This document shows positions 1 to 8,935 of a stretch of 64,000 bases of DNA, piece after piece. The notes beneath the pieces are model-generated. The model did not search any database, was not told the origin of the DNA, and was given only the letters and a program-made list of their open reading frames with translations. Both the position numbers and the translations under genes were made by a program. How positions within the stretch are numbered: position 1 is the stretch's first letter; each line of letters begins with the position of its first letter. Source of the stretch: Verrucomicrobiota bacterium (GTDB taxonomy: Bacteria > Verrucomicrobiota > Verrucomicrobiia > Chthoniobacterales > SZAS-18); the NCBI GenBank assembly GCA_018240025.1, contig JAFEGM010000040.1, positions 46,004 to 110,003 of the forward strand, in the 5' to 3' direction.

Positions 1-812
1 TAGCTCGCCCCGTACAGCGCCATCCGCACCAAGCTCGCGGAATTGAACGCCATGTGCAGGGCGATGGGGGCGAGGATGGAGCCGGTGAACTCGTAGGCGA
101 GGGTGAGGCAGAGGGCGAGGACGAAGAGGCCGCCGAGGGCGGGGACGCTGCCGTGGACGAAGGCGAAGAGGGCGGCGTTGAAGACCATGGCGGCGGCCAT
201 GCCGCCGTAGCGCTTGGCCACGCCGTAGATGATCCCCCGGAAGAAGACCTCCTCGGCGATGGGAGCGACGATGGCGGCGCTCAGGCAGATGAAGAGGCGC
301 TCGGTGCCGTTGGCGGCGAGGAAGAAATCGACCAGGGGCTGCAGCTCCTTCGGGTCGCTGGCCAGCTTCTGGGTCAGGAGCGAGGCGGCGCCGACGAGGG
401 GCCAGCTGCAGAAGGCGAAGAGGAGGCCGAGGGCGAAGATGAGCAGGTAGCGGTCGCGATCGAGCCCGAAGAGGATCCGCAGACCGTGGCCATTGCCGTT
501 CACCGAGCCGACCACGATGAGGAAAATGACGCCCGTGAAGATCACGGTGATGACCAGGGCCTGCACCGTCATTTTCAGCGGCGGACCGTCGTAGGTGAAG
601 CCGAGGAAGCCCTGCAACCCGTAGTAGGCGCCGACCACGAAGGCGGCGATCGCCTCCGCCCGGCCGAAGCGCTCGACCTCCACCTGCGCGCCGCCCGGAG
701 CGAAGATGCGCGTGGCGGCAAACGCCATCACCACCGCGCCAAAGGCGAGCCAGGCGTATTCGAGCAGGGTGATTTTTTCCGCGGCAGCGGCGGCGGCGAG
801 CAAAAGCGACAC
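1..812 (-). CDS. CPBP family intramembrane metalloprotease (partial, C-terminus cut by window edge)
   Basis: Reading the minus strand from a GTG at 812 gives about 270 residues of hydrophobic protein that leave the window at position 1. The CPBP (CAAX protease/bacteriocin-processing) signature is complete: PIAEEVFFRG at 264-234, an FAFVHG motif and an HMAFN motif near the end, i.e. the EExxxR, FxxxH and HxxxN metal/catalytic motifs of intramembrane glutamic/metallo-proteases. Several transmembrane stretches precede the motifs. Family members cleave prenylated proteins or small peptides in the membrane; the substrate here is unknown. The start is uncertain: the frame stays open upstream of 812 and an ATG at 728 is an alternative. 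An ATTCAAG-type repeat lies just upstream (864-911). Confidence 0.85.
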   Translation of the reverse strand, partial: MSLLLAAAAAAEKITLLEYAWLAFGAVVMAFAATRIFAPGGAQVEVERFGRAEAIAAFVVGAYYGLQGFLGFTYDGPPLKMTVQALVITVIFTGVIFLIVVGSVNGNGHGLRILFGLDRDRYLLIFALGLLFAFCSWPLVGAASLLTQKLASDPKELQPLVDFFLAANGTERLFICLSAAIVAPIAEEVFFRGIIYGVAKRYGGMAAAMVFNAALFAFVHGSVPALGGLFVLALCLTLAYEFTGSILAPIALHMAFNSASLVRMALYGAS

Positions 813-863
813 GCCGTCGGTTAGCGGCGGAAACGAACGGGTGCAAATCGCCTCTGCGGCACC

Positions 864-911
864 GGGGGAAAGAAGCTCCAAGATTCAAGATTCAAGAATC
901 AAGGAAGGGGC
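864..911. repeat. ATTCAAG-type heptad repeat (family A, copy 1)
   Basis: A run of degenerate 7-mers (CAAGATT/CAAGAAT) framed by GGGGAA on the left and GGAAGG on the right. It sits between the 5' end of the CPBP gene and the 3' end of the histidine-kinase gene. The same sequence type recurs at 3120, 8870, 13650, 39196, 56603 and inside uvrA at 61508. Confidence 0.8.
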
Positions 912-959
912 AAGCTGCAGGGGGTAAGGAAGGGGTCAGCGTGGGACACTCGTGCCTCC

Positions 960-1046
960 GAACACTCCTCCCATTCCCTCGCCCCCGATTTCCCTCTGTT
1001 CCCTTTCGCGGCTTCGCCCCCTTCGCGCCTTCGCGTGAACCTCCGG
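960..1046. repeat. Pyrimidine-rich CTTCGC-type degenerate tandem repeat
   Basis: C/T-rich sequence with repeated TTCCC and CTTCGCG units ending in CCTTCGCGTGAACCTC, ten bases before the histidine-kinase stop codon on the minus strand. Similar tracts lie at about 3222-3246 and 18985-19045. It resembles one arm of the larger inverted-arm elements described in the findings; no matching left arm is obvious here. Confidence 0.55.
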
Positions 1047-1055
1047 CTCGACTCC

Positions 1056-2387
1056 TCAGGCTGCCGCCCCCACCGGGAGGCGCACGCGGAAGCAGGCGCC
1101 GCCGCCTTCGGCCGGGCCGGCTTCGATGCGACCGCCGTGGGCCTCGACGATGGCCTTGCAGATCGACAACCCCAGGCCGCCGCGACCCTTGGCACCGCCG
1201 GTGCGGGAGGGATCGCCCCGATAGAACCGCTCGAAGATGTGCGGCAGGTCGCGCTCGGAAATGCCAGGGCCGTCGTCCGCCACCTCCAGCACGGCCTGAT
1301 CGCCGTCGAGGCGGGTGGCCAGCCGGACCACGCCGCCGGGCCGACCGTGCTGGACGGCATTGGAGAGGAGGTTCGCCGCCACCTGGCCGAAGCGGGTGGC
1401 ATCGACCCGACAAGGCGCCGGCGCGAGCTCGCGCTGCAGGGTGACGTTCCGTTCGGCCAGCAGCGGACCGAGCAGCTCGGCGGCCTCGCGCGCCACTTCG
1501 GCCAGGTCGCCGGCGGCGGGCTTGAGGCCGTGCTTGCCGGCATCGAGCCGCGCCAGTTCGAGGAGCGATTCGATCAGCCCGCGCATCCGGCGGGCGGCGC
1601 GCTGGGCCGTGCCCATGGCTTCCCGATACTCCTCCGGCGTGCGTTCGCGGGCCAGGGTCGTCTGCGCCTGGGTCAGGATGATGCTGACCGGCGTGCGCAG
1701 CTCGTGGGCCGCGTCGGAAGTGAAGCGCACCTGCTGGGCGAAGGCCGCCTCCAGCCGCGCGAAGGTGGTGTTCAGCACCTCTGCCAGGGCGCTCAGCTCG
1801 CTGGCCTGCCCGGCGGTGGGAATGCGCTGCGAGAGGTCGCCGCTGGTGATGCGCGCAGCGGCGGCGCCGATGTCCTCGATCGGCCGAATCGCGCGCGTGG
1901 CGATCCACCAGCCGCCGATCAGCCCGAGCGCGACCGTGGCCACCGCGCTGCCCGCCAGCGTCAGCGCGAGCTTGCGCAGGGCGGCGGCGTCGGGCTCGAG
2001 CGAGCAATTGACCAGCACGCATTCCCCCGTGCCCAGCCAGCCGAAGGCCTCGCGGAGCCCGTCGCGATCACGCGGCGTGACGGCGTCGCGCGGCGGCACC
2101 TCGGTCGGAAAGCGGCCGTCGACCGAGCGCGCGTAGAGCTCGCCGTTCGGCCGCCAGATGATGTAGTGGAATCTGCGCCCGCCCTCGCCCAGCGCCAGCT
2201 CGCGGCGGGTCGAGGTCTGCATTCCGACCGCCAGCATGGAGACGCGCTGGATCAGCTCCTGGTCCGTCTCGCGCAGCTGCCGCGCCCGCTCCAGCGTGTA
2301 GGCGGCGAAGGCGAAGGCGGTCACCAGCGCGATCAGGATCGCGCCGTACCACGCCTGCAGACGCCAGCGGAGAGAGCGGAAAAACAC
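1056..2387 (-). CDS. Membrane sensor histidine kinase (HAMP-HisKA-HATPase)
   Basis: 443 residues with an N-terminal transmembrane segment (about 15-33), a periplasmic part of about 110 residues containing two cysteines (ECVLVNC), a second transmembrane segment and a HAMP linker (TRAIRPIEDI). The phospho-acceptor box is AHELRTPVS, followed by N (NLLSNAVQHG), G1 (DDGPGIS), F (FERFYRGD) and G2 (GRGGLGLSI) boxes, so the kinase looks intact. It lies 27 bp after the OmpR-type regulator gene at 3068-2415 on the same strand and is its probable partner. The arrangement resembles CusS/QseC-type heavy-metal or envelope sensors; the signal is not deducible. A metal theme would fit the MbnP-like gene next door, but that is speculation. 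Confidence 0.93.
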   Translation of the reverse strand: MFFRSLRWRLQAWYGAILIALVTAFAFAAYTLERARQLRETDQELIQRVSMLAVGMQTSTRRELALGEGGRRFHYIIWRPNGELYARSVDGRFPTEVPPRDAVTPRDRDGLREAFGWLGTGECVLVNCSLEPDAAALRKLALTLAGSAVATVALGLIGGWWIATRAIRPIEDIGAAAARITSGDLSQRIPTAGQASELSALAEVLNTTFARLEAAFAQQVRFTSDAAHELRTPVSIILTQAQTTLARERTPEEYREAMGTAQRAARRMRGLIESLLELARLDAGKHGLKPAAGDLAEVAREAAELLGPLLAERNVTLQRELAPAPCRVDATRFGQVAANLLSNAVQHGRPGGVVRLATRLDGDQAVLEVADDGPGISERDLPHIFERFYRGDPSRTGGAKGRGGLGLSICKAIVEAHGGRIEAGPAEGGGACFRVRLPVGAAA

Positions 2388-2414
2388 GGCGGCGGAGAGG
2401 AAGGGCGGCGCCGC

Positions 2415-3068
2415 TCAGACCTCGATGCAATAGCCGTGGCCGCGGCGCGTGGTGATGAGATCGGGGCCGAGCTTTTTGCGCAGGTTGGAGACGTGCACGT
2501 CGAGCAGATTCGAGAGGCTGTCGTCGTTCTCGTCGAAGAGATGGTCGTAGAGCGCGCTGCGGGTGACCACCTCGCCGCGGTGCAGCACGAGGTATTCGAG
2601 CAGAGCGTATTCCCGCGCGGTCAGCGCCACGCGCTCGCCCTCCGAGAAGACCAAACGCGCCGCGAGATCGAGCCGCACCACGCCGACCTCCACCACCGAG
2701 GTGGTCACGCTGGCCGTCCGGCGAATGAGGGCGCGCAGCCGGGCGAAGAGCTCATCCAGCTCGAACGGCTTCACGAGGTAGTCGTCGGCCCCCGCATCGA
2801 GCCCCCGCACGCGGTCGGCCGTGGCGTCGCGGGCGGTCAGCAACAGCACCGGGGTGCGCTTCTGCTCGCGCAGGCGCTTGAGCACATTCCAGCCGTCCAT
2901 GACCGGCAGCATGACGTCGAGCACGATGGCGTCGTAATCCCACGTCCGCGCCTTGTGCAGACCCTCCTCGCCGTCCTCGGCCACGTCCACCGCGTAGCCT
3001 TCCTCGCGCAACGCCTGGCTCATGCTGCGGAGCAGATCCGGCTCGTCCTCGACAACCAAAAGTCGCAT
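2415..3068 (-). CDS. OmpR/PhoB-family DNA-binding response regulator
   Basis: 217 residues: a receiver domain with acidic pair E7/D8, phospho-acceptor D51 (IVLDVMLP) and the conserved Lys in YLVKPF, then a winged-helix DNA-binding domain (about 125-217) ending in RGHGYCIEV. This is the standard transcription factor of a two-component pair. It is the first gene of a two-gene minus-strand operon with the histidine kinase downstream. The upstream region (3069-3326) shared with the divergent MbnP-like/peroxidase gene contains an ATTCAAG-type repeat rather than a clean promoter region. Confidence 0.95.
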   Translation of the reverse strand: MRLLVVEDEPDLLRSMSQALREEGYAVDVAEDGEEGLHKARTWDYDAIVLDVMLPVMDGWNVLKRLREQKRTPVLLLTARDATADRVRGLDAGADDYLVKPFELDELFARLRALIRRTASVTTSVVEVGVVRLDLAARLVFSEGERVALTAREYALLEYLVLHRGEVVTRSALYDHLFDENDDSLSNLLDVHVSNLRKKLGPDLITTRRGHGYCIEV

Positions 3069-3119
3069 GCGGGTCCATTAGCGAATGTCGCGCCGCACGG
3101 AAAGGCCAAGAAGGACCCG

Positions 3120-3186
3120 GAGGGGAAGATTCAAGAATCAGGATGCAAGAATCAAGGAAGGCTGAAGGGGTAAGATCCAAGGAGAG
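3120..3186. repeat. ATTCAAG-type heptad repeat (family A, copy 2)
   Basis: Degenerate 7-mers (GATTCAAGAATCAGGATGCAA type) followed by AAGGAAGG and a short tail GGGGTAAGATCCAAGG. It lies between two divergent genes. A CTTCGCCTCCTTCGG tract at 3228-3243 follows. Confidence 0.75.
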
Positions 3187-3326
3187 GGACGACGCGCTTC
3201 CTTCACGCCACTCCCCTGCATTCTGCGCGCCTTCGCCTCCTTCGGGGCGGCGCGGAAACCTCCGGCCCGCGCCACTTCATCTCCACTAAAGGCACTCTGG
3301 GGCATTCTCCGCCCGTCCCACCACCT

Positions 3327-5231
3327 GTGCGCGCCTTTGCCTCCCTCGCCGCCCTCGTCTGCGCCGGGCTCACCGTCTTCCCGCTCCATGCCGCGGAGCC
3401 GCTCGTGGTCGAACTCGAGCCGCAGTGGGCGGGGCGGCCGCTGACTTTCGCGGCCGAGCCCACGCCGGCGCGGCCCTCCATCACGCGGCTCGATTTCCTC
3501 ATCTCCGAGGTGGCGGTGCGCGATGCCCGCGGCATCTGGGTCGAGCTGCCCGACGCCTACGAGGTCATCCGCGCCCGCGACGGCCGGCGGACGCTGCAGC
3601 TCCCCGGCGCGCCGGCCCGCGTCAGCGCGTTGCGTTTCTCGGTCGGCCTGCCTCCGGCGGTCAACACGCGGAGCGCCAGCGGCTTTGCCCCGGGGCACCC
3701 GCTCCATCCCGAGATCAACGGCCTGCATCGTGGCCCGGCCGGCTTCGTCTTCCTGGCCTTCGAGGGGCAGTCGCGCAATGCGGCCGGGGAAGCGCGCCCC
3801 TTCGCCTACCAGCTGACCGGCCCCGAGCTGCCGACGCTGGTCGAGCTGACCCTGCCCTCCACCAGCGGGACGAGCCGGGTGGCGCTCGATGTTTCCGTCC
3901 TGCTGCGTGGCCTGGGCGACGGTCCGCGCCGCTCCGACGAGCCGACGGACAGTCGGCTGCGGCGGAATCTGCCGGCTGCGTTTGCGCCCATCGCCCCGGC
4001 GCCCGATGCCAACGCGCGGGCCGCCATGGCGCAGGCGGAGTCGGCCCCGCGACCCGGCGTGCAGCGGGTGGCGCTGACCGTCGGCACGCCCTATCGGCTG
4101 TCCGTCCCGGCGGGCTTTCCGACGCCGCAGCTGCCAGCCGACAACCCGCTGACCGAGGAGGGCGTCGAGCTGGGCAAGCTGCTCTTCTTCGATCGGCGCC
4201 TGTCGGGCAATGGCCGCCAGTCCTGCGCCAGCTGTCATCGACCGGAGCTCGGGTTCGTCGACCCCGCCGGCCGAGTCAGTCGCGGCGCCACGGGCGAACT
4301 CGGCACGCGCAATTCCCAGCCGCTGCACAACCTCGCCTGGGCCCGCACGTTCTTCTGGGACGGTCGCGCGGCCACCCTGCGCGAGCAGGTGCTGCAGCCG
4401 ATCGAGAATCCGGTCGAGATGCACGCGCGGTTGCCCGACGTGCTGGCTTTCCTGCGTCGCGAGCCGGCCTATCGCAGCCAATTCGAGGCCGCCTTCGGAC
4501 CGGGGGAGATCGACCGCGATCGCCTCGCCCGGGCGCTGGAGCAATTTCTCCTCACCCTGACGGCGGCCGAGACCCGCTACGACCGCGCCCAACGCGGCGG
4601 CGCTCCGCTCAGCGCCGAGGAGCAGCGCGGCGCGCAGCTCTTCCAGACCGACTACGATCCCGCCCGCGGACAGCAGGGCGCCGGCTGCTACCGTTGCCAC
4701 GGTGGGCCGACCTTCCGTAATCAGACCTTCGCCAACAACGGGCTCGACACCGTCCCGCGCGACTGGGGCCGCGCCCTCGTCACCGGGCAGGCGTCCGACC
4801 GCGGGCTCTTTGCGGTGCCTTCGTTGCGTAATGTCGGCCGCACCGCTCCTTACATGCACGACGGCCGTTTCGGCACGCTCGAGGAAGTGGTGGCCCATTA
4901 CGCCGGCGGGGTGCAGCGCAGCGCGACACTGGATCCGTTCCTCGCCCGGCTGCCTGCGGGCGGCGTGCCGTTGTCGGCCGACGACCAGCGGGCGCTGGTG
5001 GCCTTCCTGCGCACGCTGACCGACGAAACGATTCCGCCCCGCCCGCCGCGACCGCCAGAATTCCGTCGCGACGGGCCACCCGGTCCCGGCCCCGGCTTTG
5101 GCCCCGACCCCGCTCTGCTGGCCCGCCGCGGTCGACCCGGTCCGCCTCCGCCTTTTGGCGACCGTGGGCGTCCGCCTCGCGGGGGCTTCCGACCCCCGCC
5201 CCCACCGCCCGGCGAATCTCGCCCGTTCTGA
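3327..5231 (+). CDS. Secreted MbnP-like domain fused to di-heme cytochrome c peroxidase (MauG/MbnH-like)
   Basis: 634 residues from a GTG start. A signal peptide (about 1-23, ending LHAAEPL) is followed by an MbnP-like copper-handling domain (about 26-205: FLISEVAVRD, LRFSVGLPPAVN, HPLHPEINGL) and a di-heme peroxidase domain with two c-type haem sites, CASCH (C300-H304) and CYRCH (C454-H458). The usual peroxidase motifs NSQPLHNLAW, FFWDGR and PSLRNVGRTAPYMHDGRF are present. A Pro/Arg/Gly-rich tail of about 65 residues ends the protein. In methanobactin and related loci MbnP and MbnH are separate periplasmic proteins, and MbnH oxidises a Trp of MbnP to kynurenine; here both are one chain. The segment where family members carry Trp reads GLHRGPAGFVFLAFEG (about 132-147), without Trp. 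Confidence 0.88.
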   Translation: MRAFASLAALVCAGLTVFPLHAAEPLVVELEPQWAGRPLTFAAEPTPARPSITRLDFLISEVAVRDARGIWVELPDAYEVIRARDGRRTLQLPGAPARVSALRFSVGLPPAVNTRSASGFAPGHPLHPEINGLHRGPAGFVFLAFEGQSRNAAGEARPFAYQLTGPELPTLVELTLPSTSGTSRVALDVSVLLRGLGDGPRRSDEPTDSRLRRNLPAAFAPIAPAPDANARAAMAQAESAPRPGVQRVALTVGTPYRLSVPAGFPTPQLPADNPLTEEGVELGKLLFFDRRLSGNGRQSCASCHRPELGFVDPAGRVSRGATGELGTRNSQPLHNLAWARTFFWDGRAATLREQVLQPIENPVEMHARLPDVLAFLRREPAYRSQFEAAFGPGEIDRDRLARALEQFLLTLTAAETRYDRAQRGGAPLSAEEQRGAQLFQTDYDPARGQQGAGCYRCHGGPTFRNQTFANNGLDTVPRDWGRALVTGQASDRGLFAVPSLRNVGRTAPYMHDGRFGTLEEVVAHYAGGVQRSATLDPFLARLPAGGVPLSADDQRALVAFLRTLTDETIPPRPPRPPEFRRDGPPGPGPGFGPDPALLARRGRPGPPPPFGDRGRPPRGGFRPPPPPPGESRPF

Positions 5232-5460
5232 CTTTCCAGACTCCCAGCGGCCGAGTTCTTCGCGCTCTGAAGGATTGTTACCTTTTGGAAAGCAGCAAAG
5301 ACATCGTCTTCTTCCGGCGAATAACTCGAACAACTCCCGCCCCGCCTGCAAGCATGCGGCTCGGAGCGACAGCGACGGTGCCAATAACCAGCCAGCCCTT
5401 CGCCGACAGCCGCCGATACTTTCGAGTTCGACCGGTCATTGGACCCGGCTCACAGGTTGT

Positions 5461-6207
5461 TCACACCGTTGTTCCCGGCCCGGAATCTGCCGCCGCGGCG
5501 GCCTGCCCCTGGGGATAGCCGGCAAGTTGCTCCCAGCCGCGCAGCTGGAGGGCGACGACCGCAGCTTCCGTCTCGGCTTGCCGCTTGCTGCGACCCTGAC
5601 CGCGGGCCAGCTCCAGTCCTTCCCAGGTCACCCGGGCCTCGAAGCGGCGCTCGTGGTCCGGACCCTGTTCGGAAACGATCTCGTACACCGGACTGCGCGA
5701 GGTCAGGGCCTGCAGGATCTCCTGCAGCTCGCCCTTGGGATTCATCTCGTCCGGCGCCTTGGCGATCTCCCGCAGGAGCTCCCGGCTTTCCTTCAGGGCG
5801 AACTGACGGGCAATTTCGAAGCCGCCGTCGAGATACAGGGCGCCGATGAGGGCCTCGAACGCATTGGCCAGAATCGAGGCCCGGGTGCGACCCCCGCTGG
5901 CCTCCTCGCCGCGGCCCATCATGATGAACTGGCCGAGCCCGATGTGGGCGGCGCGATCCTTCAGTCCCTCGCGCGAGACCAGCCGGGCCCGCAGCTTCGT
6001 CAGCTGACCCTCGGTGAATTGCGGGAAGGCCTGGAAGAGGTGCTCGGTGAAGACGAGCTGCAGCACCGCATCGCCCAAAAACTCCAGCCGCTGGTTGTCG
6101 AAATGCGGCTGCTTGGTCTCGAAACCGAGGCTGGGGTGGGTCAGGGCCTCCGCCAGGAACAGCGGGTTGCGGAACTTGTAGCCGATGCGGGCCTCGAGCG
6201 GGCTCAT
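5461..6207 (-). CDS. rnc: Ribonuclease III
   Basis: 248 residues. The RNase III signature NQRLEFLGDAVL is at 38-49 with catalytic E42 and D46, and the second acidic cluster is in ILANAFEALIGALYLDGG. A C-terminal dsRNA-binding domain (about 160-228) includes GKELQEILQ-like and GRSKRQAETEAA segments. It cleaves double-stranded RNA in rRNA and mRNA maturation. Length is normal. It appears monocistronic: a 229-bp gap separates it from the convergent peroxidase gene and 469 bp from the upstream panE-like gene. Given the many long inverted intergenic elements here, their transcripts would be plausible RNase III substrates (inference). Confidence 0.97.
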   Translation of the reverse strand: MSPLEARIGYKFRNPLFLAEALTHPSLGFETKQPHFDNQRLEFLGDAVLQLVFTEHLFQAFPQFTEGQLTKLRARLVSREGLKDRAAHIGLGQFIMMGRGEEASGGRTRASILANAFEALIGALYLDGGFEIARQFALKESRELLREIAKAPDEMNPKGELQEILQALTSRSPVYEIVSEQGPDHERRFEARVTWEGLELARGQGRSKRQAETEAAVVALQLRGWEQLAGYPQGQAAAAADSGPGTTV

Positions 6208-6676
6208 AAGAGGAAATCCAGAAGTTGATTCACAAGTTGTTCACAACCGGCAGCCGACTCTCGCCGCGACCTCCGACGGCCGCATTTTCCAGAAGGCGCC
6301 AGAAGGGGAAACGAGAACTTTCAGGCCGTCGAACGGAATGCGCGAATGTGGCGGACTTGGCATAATAATTTCTAGAGTCCAGAAGCGAATTCCGTTGCAG
6401 ACGTTGACGCGGGAGCATTTCGGCTCGGCAAGAGCTGTCGGGGACACCCCGTGGTCAAGTGCCACCGCCACAAAAAACGTCGCCCCAGAGTAACCGGCAG
6501 ACCGGGCGAATTGCCCGTGCCGGCCCAAACTTATTCACACCCTCGTTGGAGAGCCGCATGAATGCAGGAAAGGCGCGCCCAGCGGGCTCCGCAGCGAGCA
6601 TTGGAGCGGCTTTGCGCGGGGTAGCCGCGCCGGATCAAGCATAGGAGCGGCATGAGGCTGCCCGACCACGGGTCCG
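6208..6676. other. Gene-free 469-bp region with DnaA-box-like sites
   Basis: No coding frame in this stretch is convincing. It contains TGATTCACA (6226-6234), TTGTTCACA (6237-6245) and TTATTCACA (6531-6539), the last a perfect match to the DnaA-box consensus. There is a local A/T patch (GCATAATAATTTCTAGAG, around 6360) in otherwise G+C-rich DNA. Another TTGTTCACA lies at 5457-5465 over the rnc stop codon. A replication-origin or DnaA-regulated promoter role is possible but unproven; neighbouring genes are not typical origin neighbours. Confidence 0.3.
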
Positions 6677-7702
6677 TCAGGCTCCGGCGGGGTCCGACAG
6701 CAGCGCACGGCAAAGGTCGGAGCCGGTCCAATCGCGCCGCCCACCGGCCTCCGCGGCCCGCACGAATTCGACCAAACGCGCGTTGACCGGGGCGGTCAGG
6801 CCGTGGGCGGCGGCCAGGCGCACGACTTCGCCATTGAGCCAGTCGACCTCCGTCCGCCGACGGGCCTCGAAGTCCTCCCACATGGAGCTGCGCGCCAGCG
6901 GGTCGATGGCCAGCAGGCGGCGGGCGACGATCCGAAAAAGGCCGTCGGGCAACTCCAGCAGCGTCGGGATCCAGCCCGGCGGCAGCGGCGTGAGCCGGGC
7001 CGGCCGGATGCCGGCGGCGGCCAGCGCGCGGAGCAGCTCGCGCTGGGCGGCCGCCAGGCAGCGTCGATAGGCGCGCTGGGACAGCTCCTCCAGGAGCGGC
7101 CGGCCGGAGAGGGCATTGATCGCGTTGTTCAGGTTCAACTGCAGCTTGGCCCATTGCACCGAAGTCAGATCGGCATGCGCCAGCAGCGGCAGCCCGGCCG
7201 CGGCGAACAGGTCGGTGACGGCCCCCAGCGCCGGATGCGCCTGCACTTCGAGCCGTCCCTCGGAGCCCTGATGGAACGCCCCGCCGCCGCGCTGGATGAC
7301 ATTGAATCCGACCAACCCCGCCAGCACGGTGCGTCCGGGCAGCGCCGCGCGCAGACGCTCGGCGTGGCCCAGGCCGTTTTGCAGGGAAATGACCACCGCC
7401 TCCGGCCGCAGGACCGCCGCGAGCGCGTGGCCGGCCTCGGCGGTGGCGGCCGACTTCACCGTAACCAGTACGAACTCCGCTGCCCGCGCCGCCTCGGCCT
7501 CGGTGGCGAAATCGCATTTCTCCGGCGGCACCCGCAAGTCGGCCCCGCGCCAGTCGGTCAGGTGCAGGCCGTGGGCGCGGACTTCGGCTGCCAGGCGGGG
7601 ACGGCCGATGAGCGTGACGCGACCGCCCGCCGCCCCCAGCCGCCCGCCGACGTAGCAGCCGATGCTGCCGGCGCCGAAGACGGCCAGCTTGGGCGAGGCC
7701 AT
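6677..7702 (-). CDS. panE: 2-dehydropantoate 2-reductase family (ApbA/PanE)
   Basis: 341 residues. A Rossmann NADPH-binding motif FGAGSIGCYVGG lies at the N-terminus, SLQNGLG marks the substrate/cofactor cleft, and the catalytic Lys is in QWAKLQLNLNNAINAL. The C-terminal helical domain ends with the usual EVDWLNGEVVRLA segment. The enzyme reduces ketopantoate to pantoate in pantothenate/CoA synthesis. ApbA/PanE paralogues with other 2-oxo acid substrates exist, so the exact substrate is inferred. It is followed upstream on the same strand by the M29 aminopeptidase gene with a 43-bp gap, so the two may be co-transcribed. Confidence 0.85.
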   Translation of the reverse strand: MASPKLAVFGAGSIGCYVGGRLGAAGGRVTLIGRPRLAAEVRAHGLHLTDWRGADLRVPPEKCDFATEAEAARAAEFVLVTVKSAATAEAGHALAAVLRPEAVVISLQNGLGHAERLRAALPGRTVLAGLVGFNVIQRGGGAFHQGSEGRLEVQAHPALGAVTDLFAAAGLPLLAHADLTSVQWAKLQLNLNNAINALSGRPLLEELSQRAYRRCLAAAQRELLRALAAAGIRPARLTPLPPGWIPTLLELPDGLFRIVARRLLAIDPLARSSMWEDFEARRRTEVDWLNGEVVRLAAAHGLTAPVNARLVEFVRAAEAGGRRDWTGSDLCRALLSDPAGA

Positions 7703-7745
7703 GCGGGCGTCGAGCTTCGGCGGGTGGAATCCGGCGCGGTCGCGC

Positions 7746-8858
7746 TCAGACCAGGTGCTCGGGATTCAGCAGTTCGAGGCCCGGCACGACGAAGCGCCCG
7801 TCCTTGCGCACGAGCTCGTCGTCGAAGTAGATCTCGCCGCCGCCCCACTCGGGCCGCTGGATGCAGACCATGTCCCAGTGCACCTGGCTGCGGTTGCCGT
7901 TGTCCGCCTCCTCGTAGGCCTGGCCGGGCGTGAAGTGGAACGAGCCCGCGATCTTCTCGTCGAAGAGGATGTCGCGCATCGGCGAGAGCACGTGCGGATT
8001 GAAGGCCAGCGAGAACTCCCCGATGTAGCGCGCGCCTTCGTCGGAATCGAGGACGGCATTGAGCTTGTCCGTCCCGCCGCCGGCCGCGGTGGCCTGGGTG
8101 ATCTTGCCGTCGGTGAACTCGAGGCGGATGCCGTCGAAGTTCGTGCCGAGGTAGATCGTCGGCGCGTTGAAGGTGATGTGGCCCTGGACGGAATCGCGCA
8201 CCGGGCAGGTGAAGACCTCGCCGTCGGGGATGTTGCGATCGCCCCCGCAGCTGACGCTCCCGATGCCCTTGATGCTGAAGCGCAGGTCGGTCCCCGGGCC
8301 GGTGATGCGAACCTTGTCGGTGGCCGCAAAGCGCTCCTTCAGCGCCGCCATGCCCGGCAGCATCTTGGAGTAATTGAGCGTGCAGACGCGGAAGTAGAAG
8401 TCCTCGAACTGCTCCGTGCTCAGGCCGGCCTGCTGGGCCATGGCGGGCGTCGGCCAGCGCAGGACGCACCATTTGGTCTTCTTCACGCGGTGATCCTGGA
8501 CGGGGCGCATGAGCTTCATGAGCAGCTTCATGCGGTCGGAGGGGACGTCGGACAGCTCGGTGATGTTGTGGCTGCCGCGCAGGCCGAGGTAGGCATTCAT
8601 CTTCTGCATCCGCAGCATTTCGACCTCGGCGATCGTCTCGTACTGCGCCTGCTCCGCGGCGAGGGCCATCTCGCGCGAGACCCGGCCGTGATGCAGCTGG
8701 ACCAGCGGCAGCGCGCCGCGGGCGCGGACCGCGCGGATCAGCGCGACCGTCATTTCGTCCGGGATGTCGAAGCAATCGAGCAGGACCCGCTCGCCCGGTT
8801 CGAGCTTGGTGGAGTAGTCGGTCAGAACGCGGGCGAGTTGGTGATAACGGGGATCCAT
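7746..8858 (-). CDS. M29-family (thermophilic type) metallo-aminopeptidase
   Basis: 370 residues from the ATG at 8858 ([12 protein letters not shown]), chosen because residues upstream in the open frame are repeat-derived and the family begins here. Metal/catalytic motifs of M29 aminopeptidases (T, PepS, AmpS) are visible: the [10 protein letters not shown] glutamate, [12 protein letters not shown] histidine, and HWDMV with its His/Asp pair near the C-terminus. The enzyme removes N-terminal amino acids in the cytoplasm. The gene is divergent from the LolC/E-like gene; the 169-bp gap between them is occupied by an ATTCAAG-type repeat. Confidence 0.88.
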   Translation of the reverse strand: MDPRYHQLARVLTDYSTKLEPGERVLLDCFDIPDEMTVALIRAVRARGALPLVQLHHGRVSREMALAAEQAQYETIAEVEMLRMQKMNAYLGLRGSHNITELSDVPSDRMKLLMKLMRPVQDHRVKKTKWCVLRWPTPAMAQQAGLSTEQFEDFYFRVCTLNYSKMLPGMAALKERFAATDKVRITGPGTDLRFSIKGIGSVSCGGDRNIPDGEVFTCPVRDSVQGHITFNAPTIYLGTNFDGIRLEFTDGKITQATAAGGGTDKLNAVLDSDEGARYIGEFSLAFNPHVLSPMRDILFDEKIAGSFHFTPGQAYEEADNGNRSQVHWDMVCIQRPEWGGGEIYFDDELVRKDGRFVVPGLELLNPEHLV

Positions 8859-8869
8859 GGCGGGGGTCG

Positions 8870-8935
8870 AAGAATCAGGAAGCAAGAAGCAAGATTCAAA
8901 CTGTGTTAAGGGGAAAGTTCCAAGAGCCTGCCGGT
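8870..8935. repeat. ATTCAAG-type repeat with conserved core (family A, copy 3)
   Basis: Heptad-like AGCAAGA units lead into the conserved core ATTCAAACTGTGTTAAGG, then GGAAAGTTCCAAGAG. The same core occurs at 13699, 39226 and 56630 (TGTTTTAAG variant). Further right, 8951-8971 holds a tandem ATCCGTCCTG pair and 8973-9011 an inverse-arm-like CTTAGGCCTTG/GGGCCTTGGCTCTTG sequence. Confidence 0.75.

Noticed and set aside
3138..5384. Long antisense frames over the MbnP/peroxidase gene and over many other genes
   Set aside because: Typical of high G+C DNA with GC-rich third positions; the encoded sequences are Arg/Ala/Pro-rich without motifs, whereas the chosen strand shows catalytic motifs.
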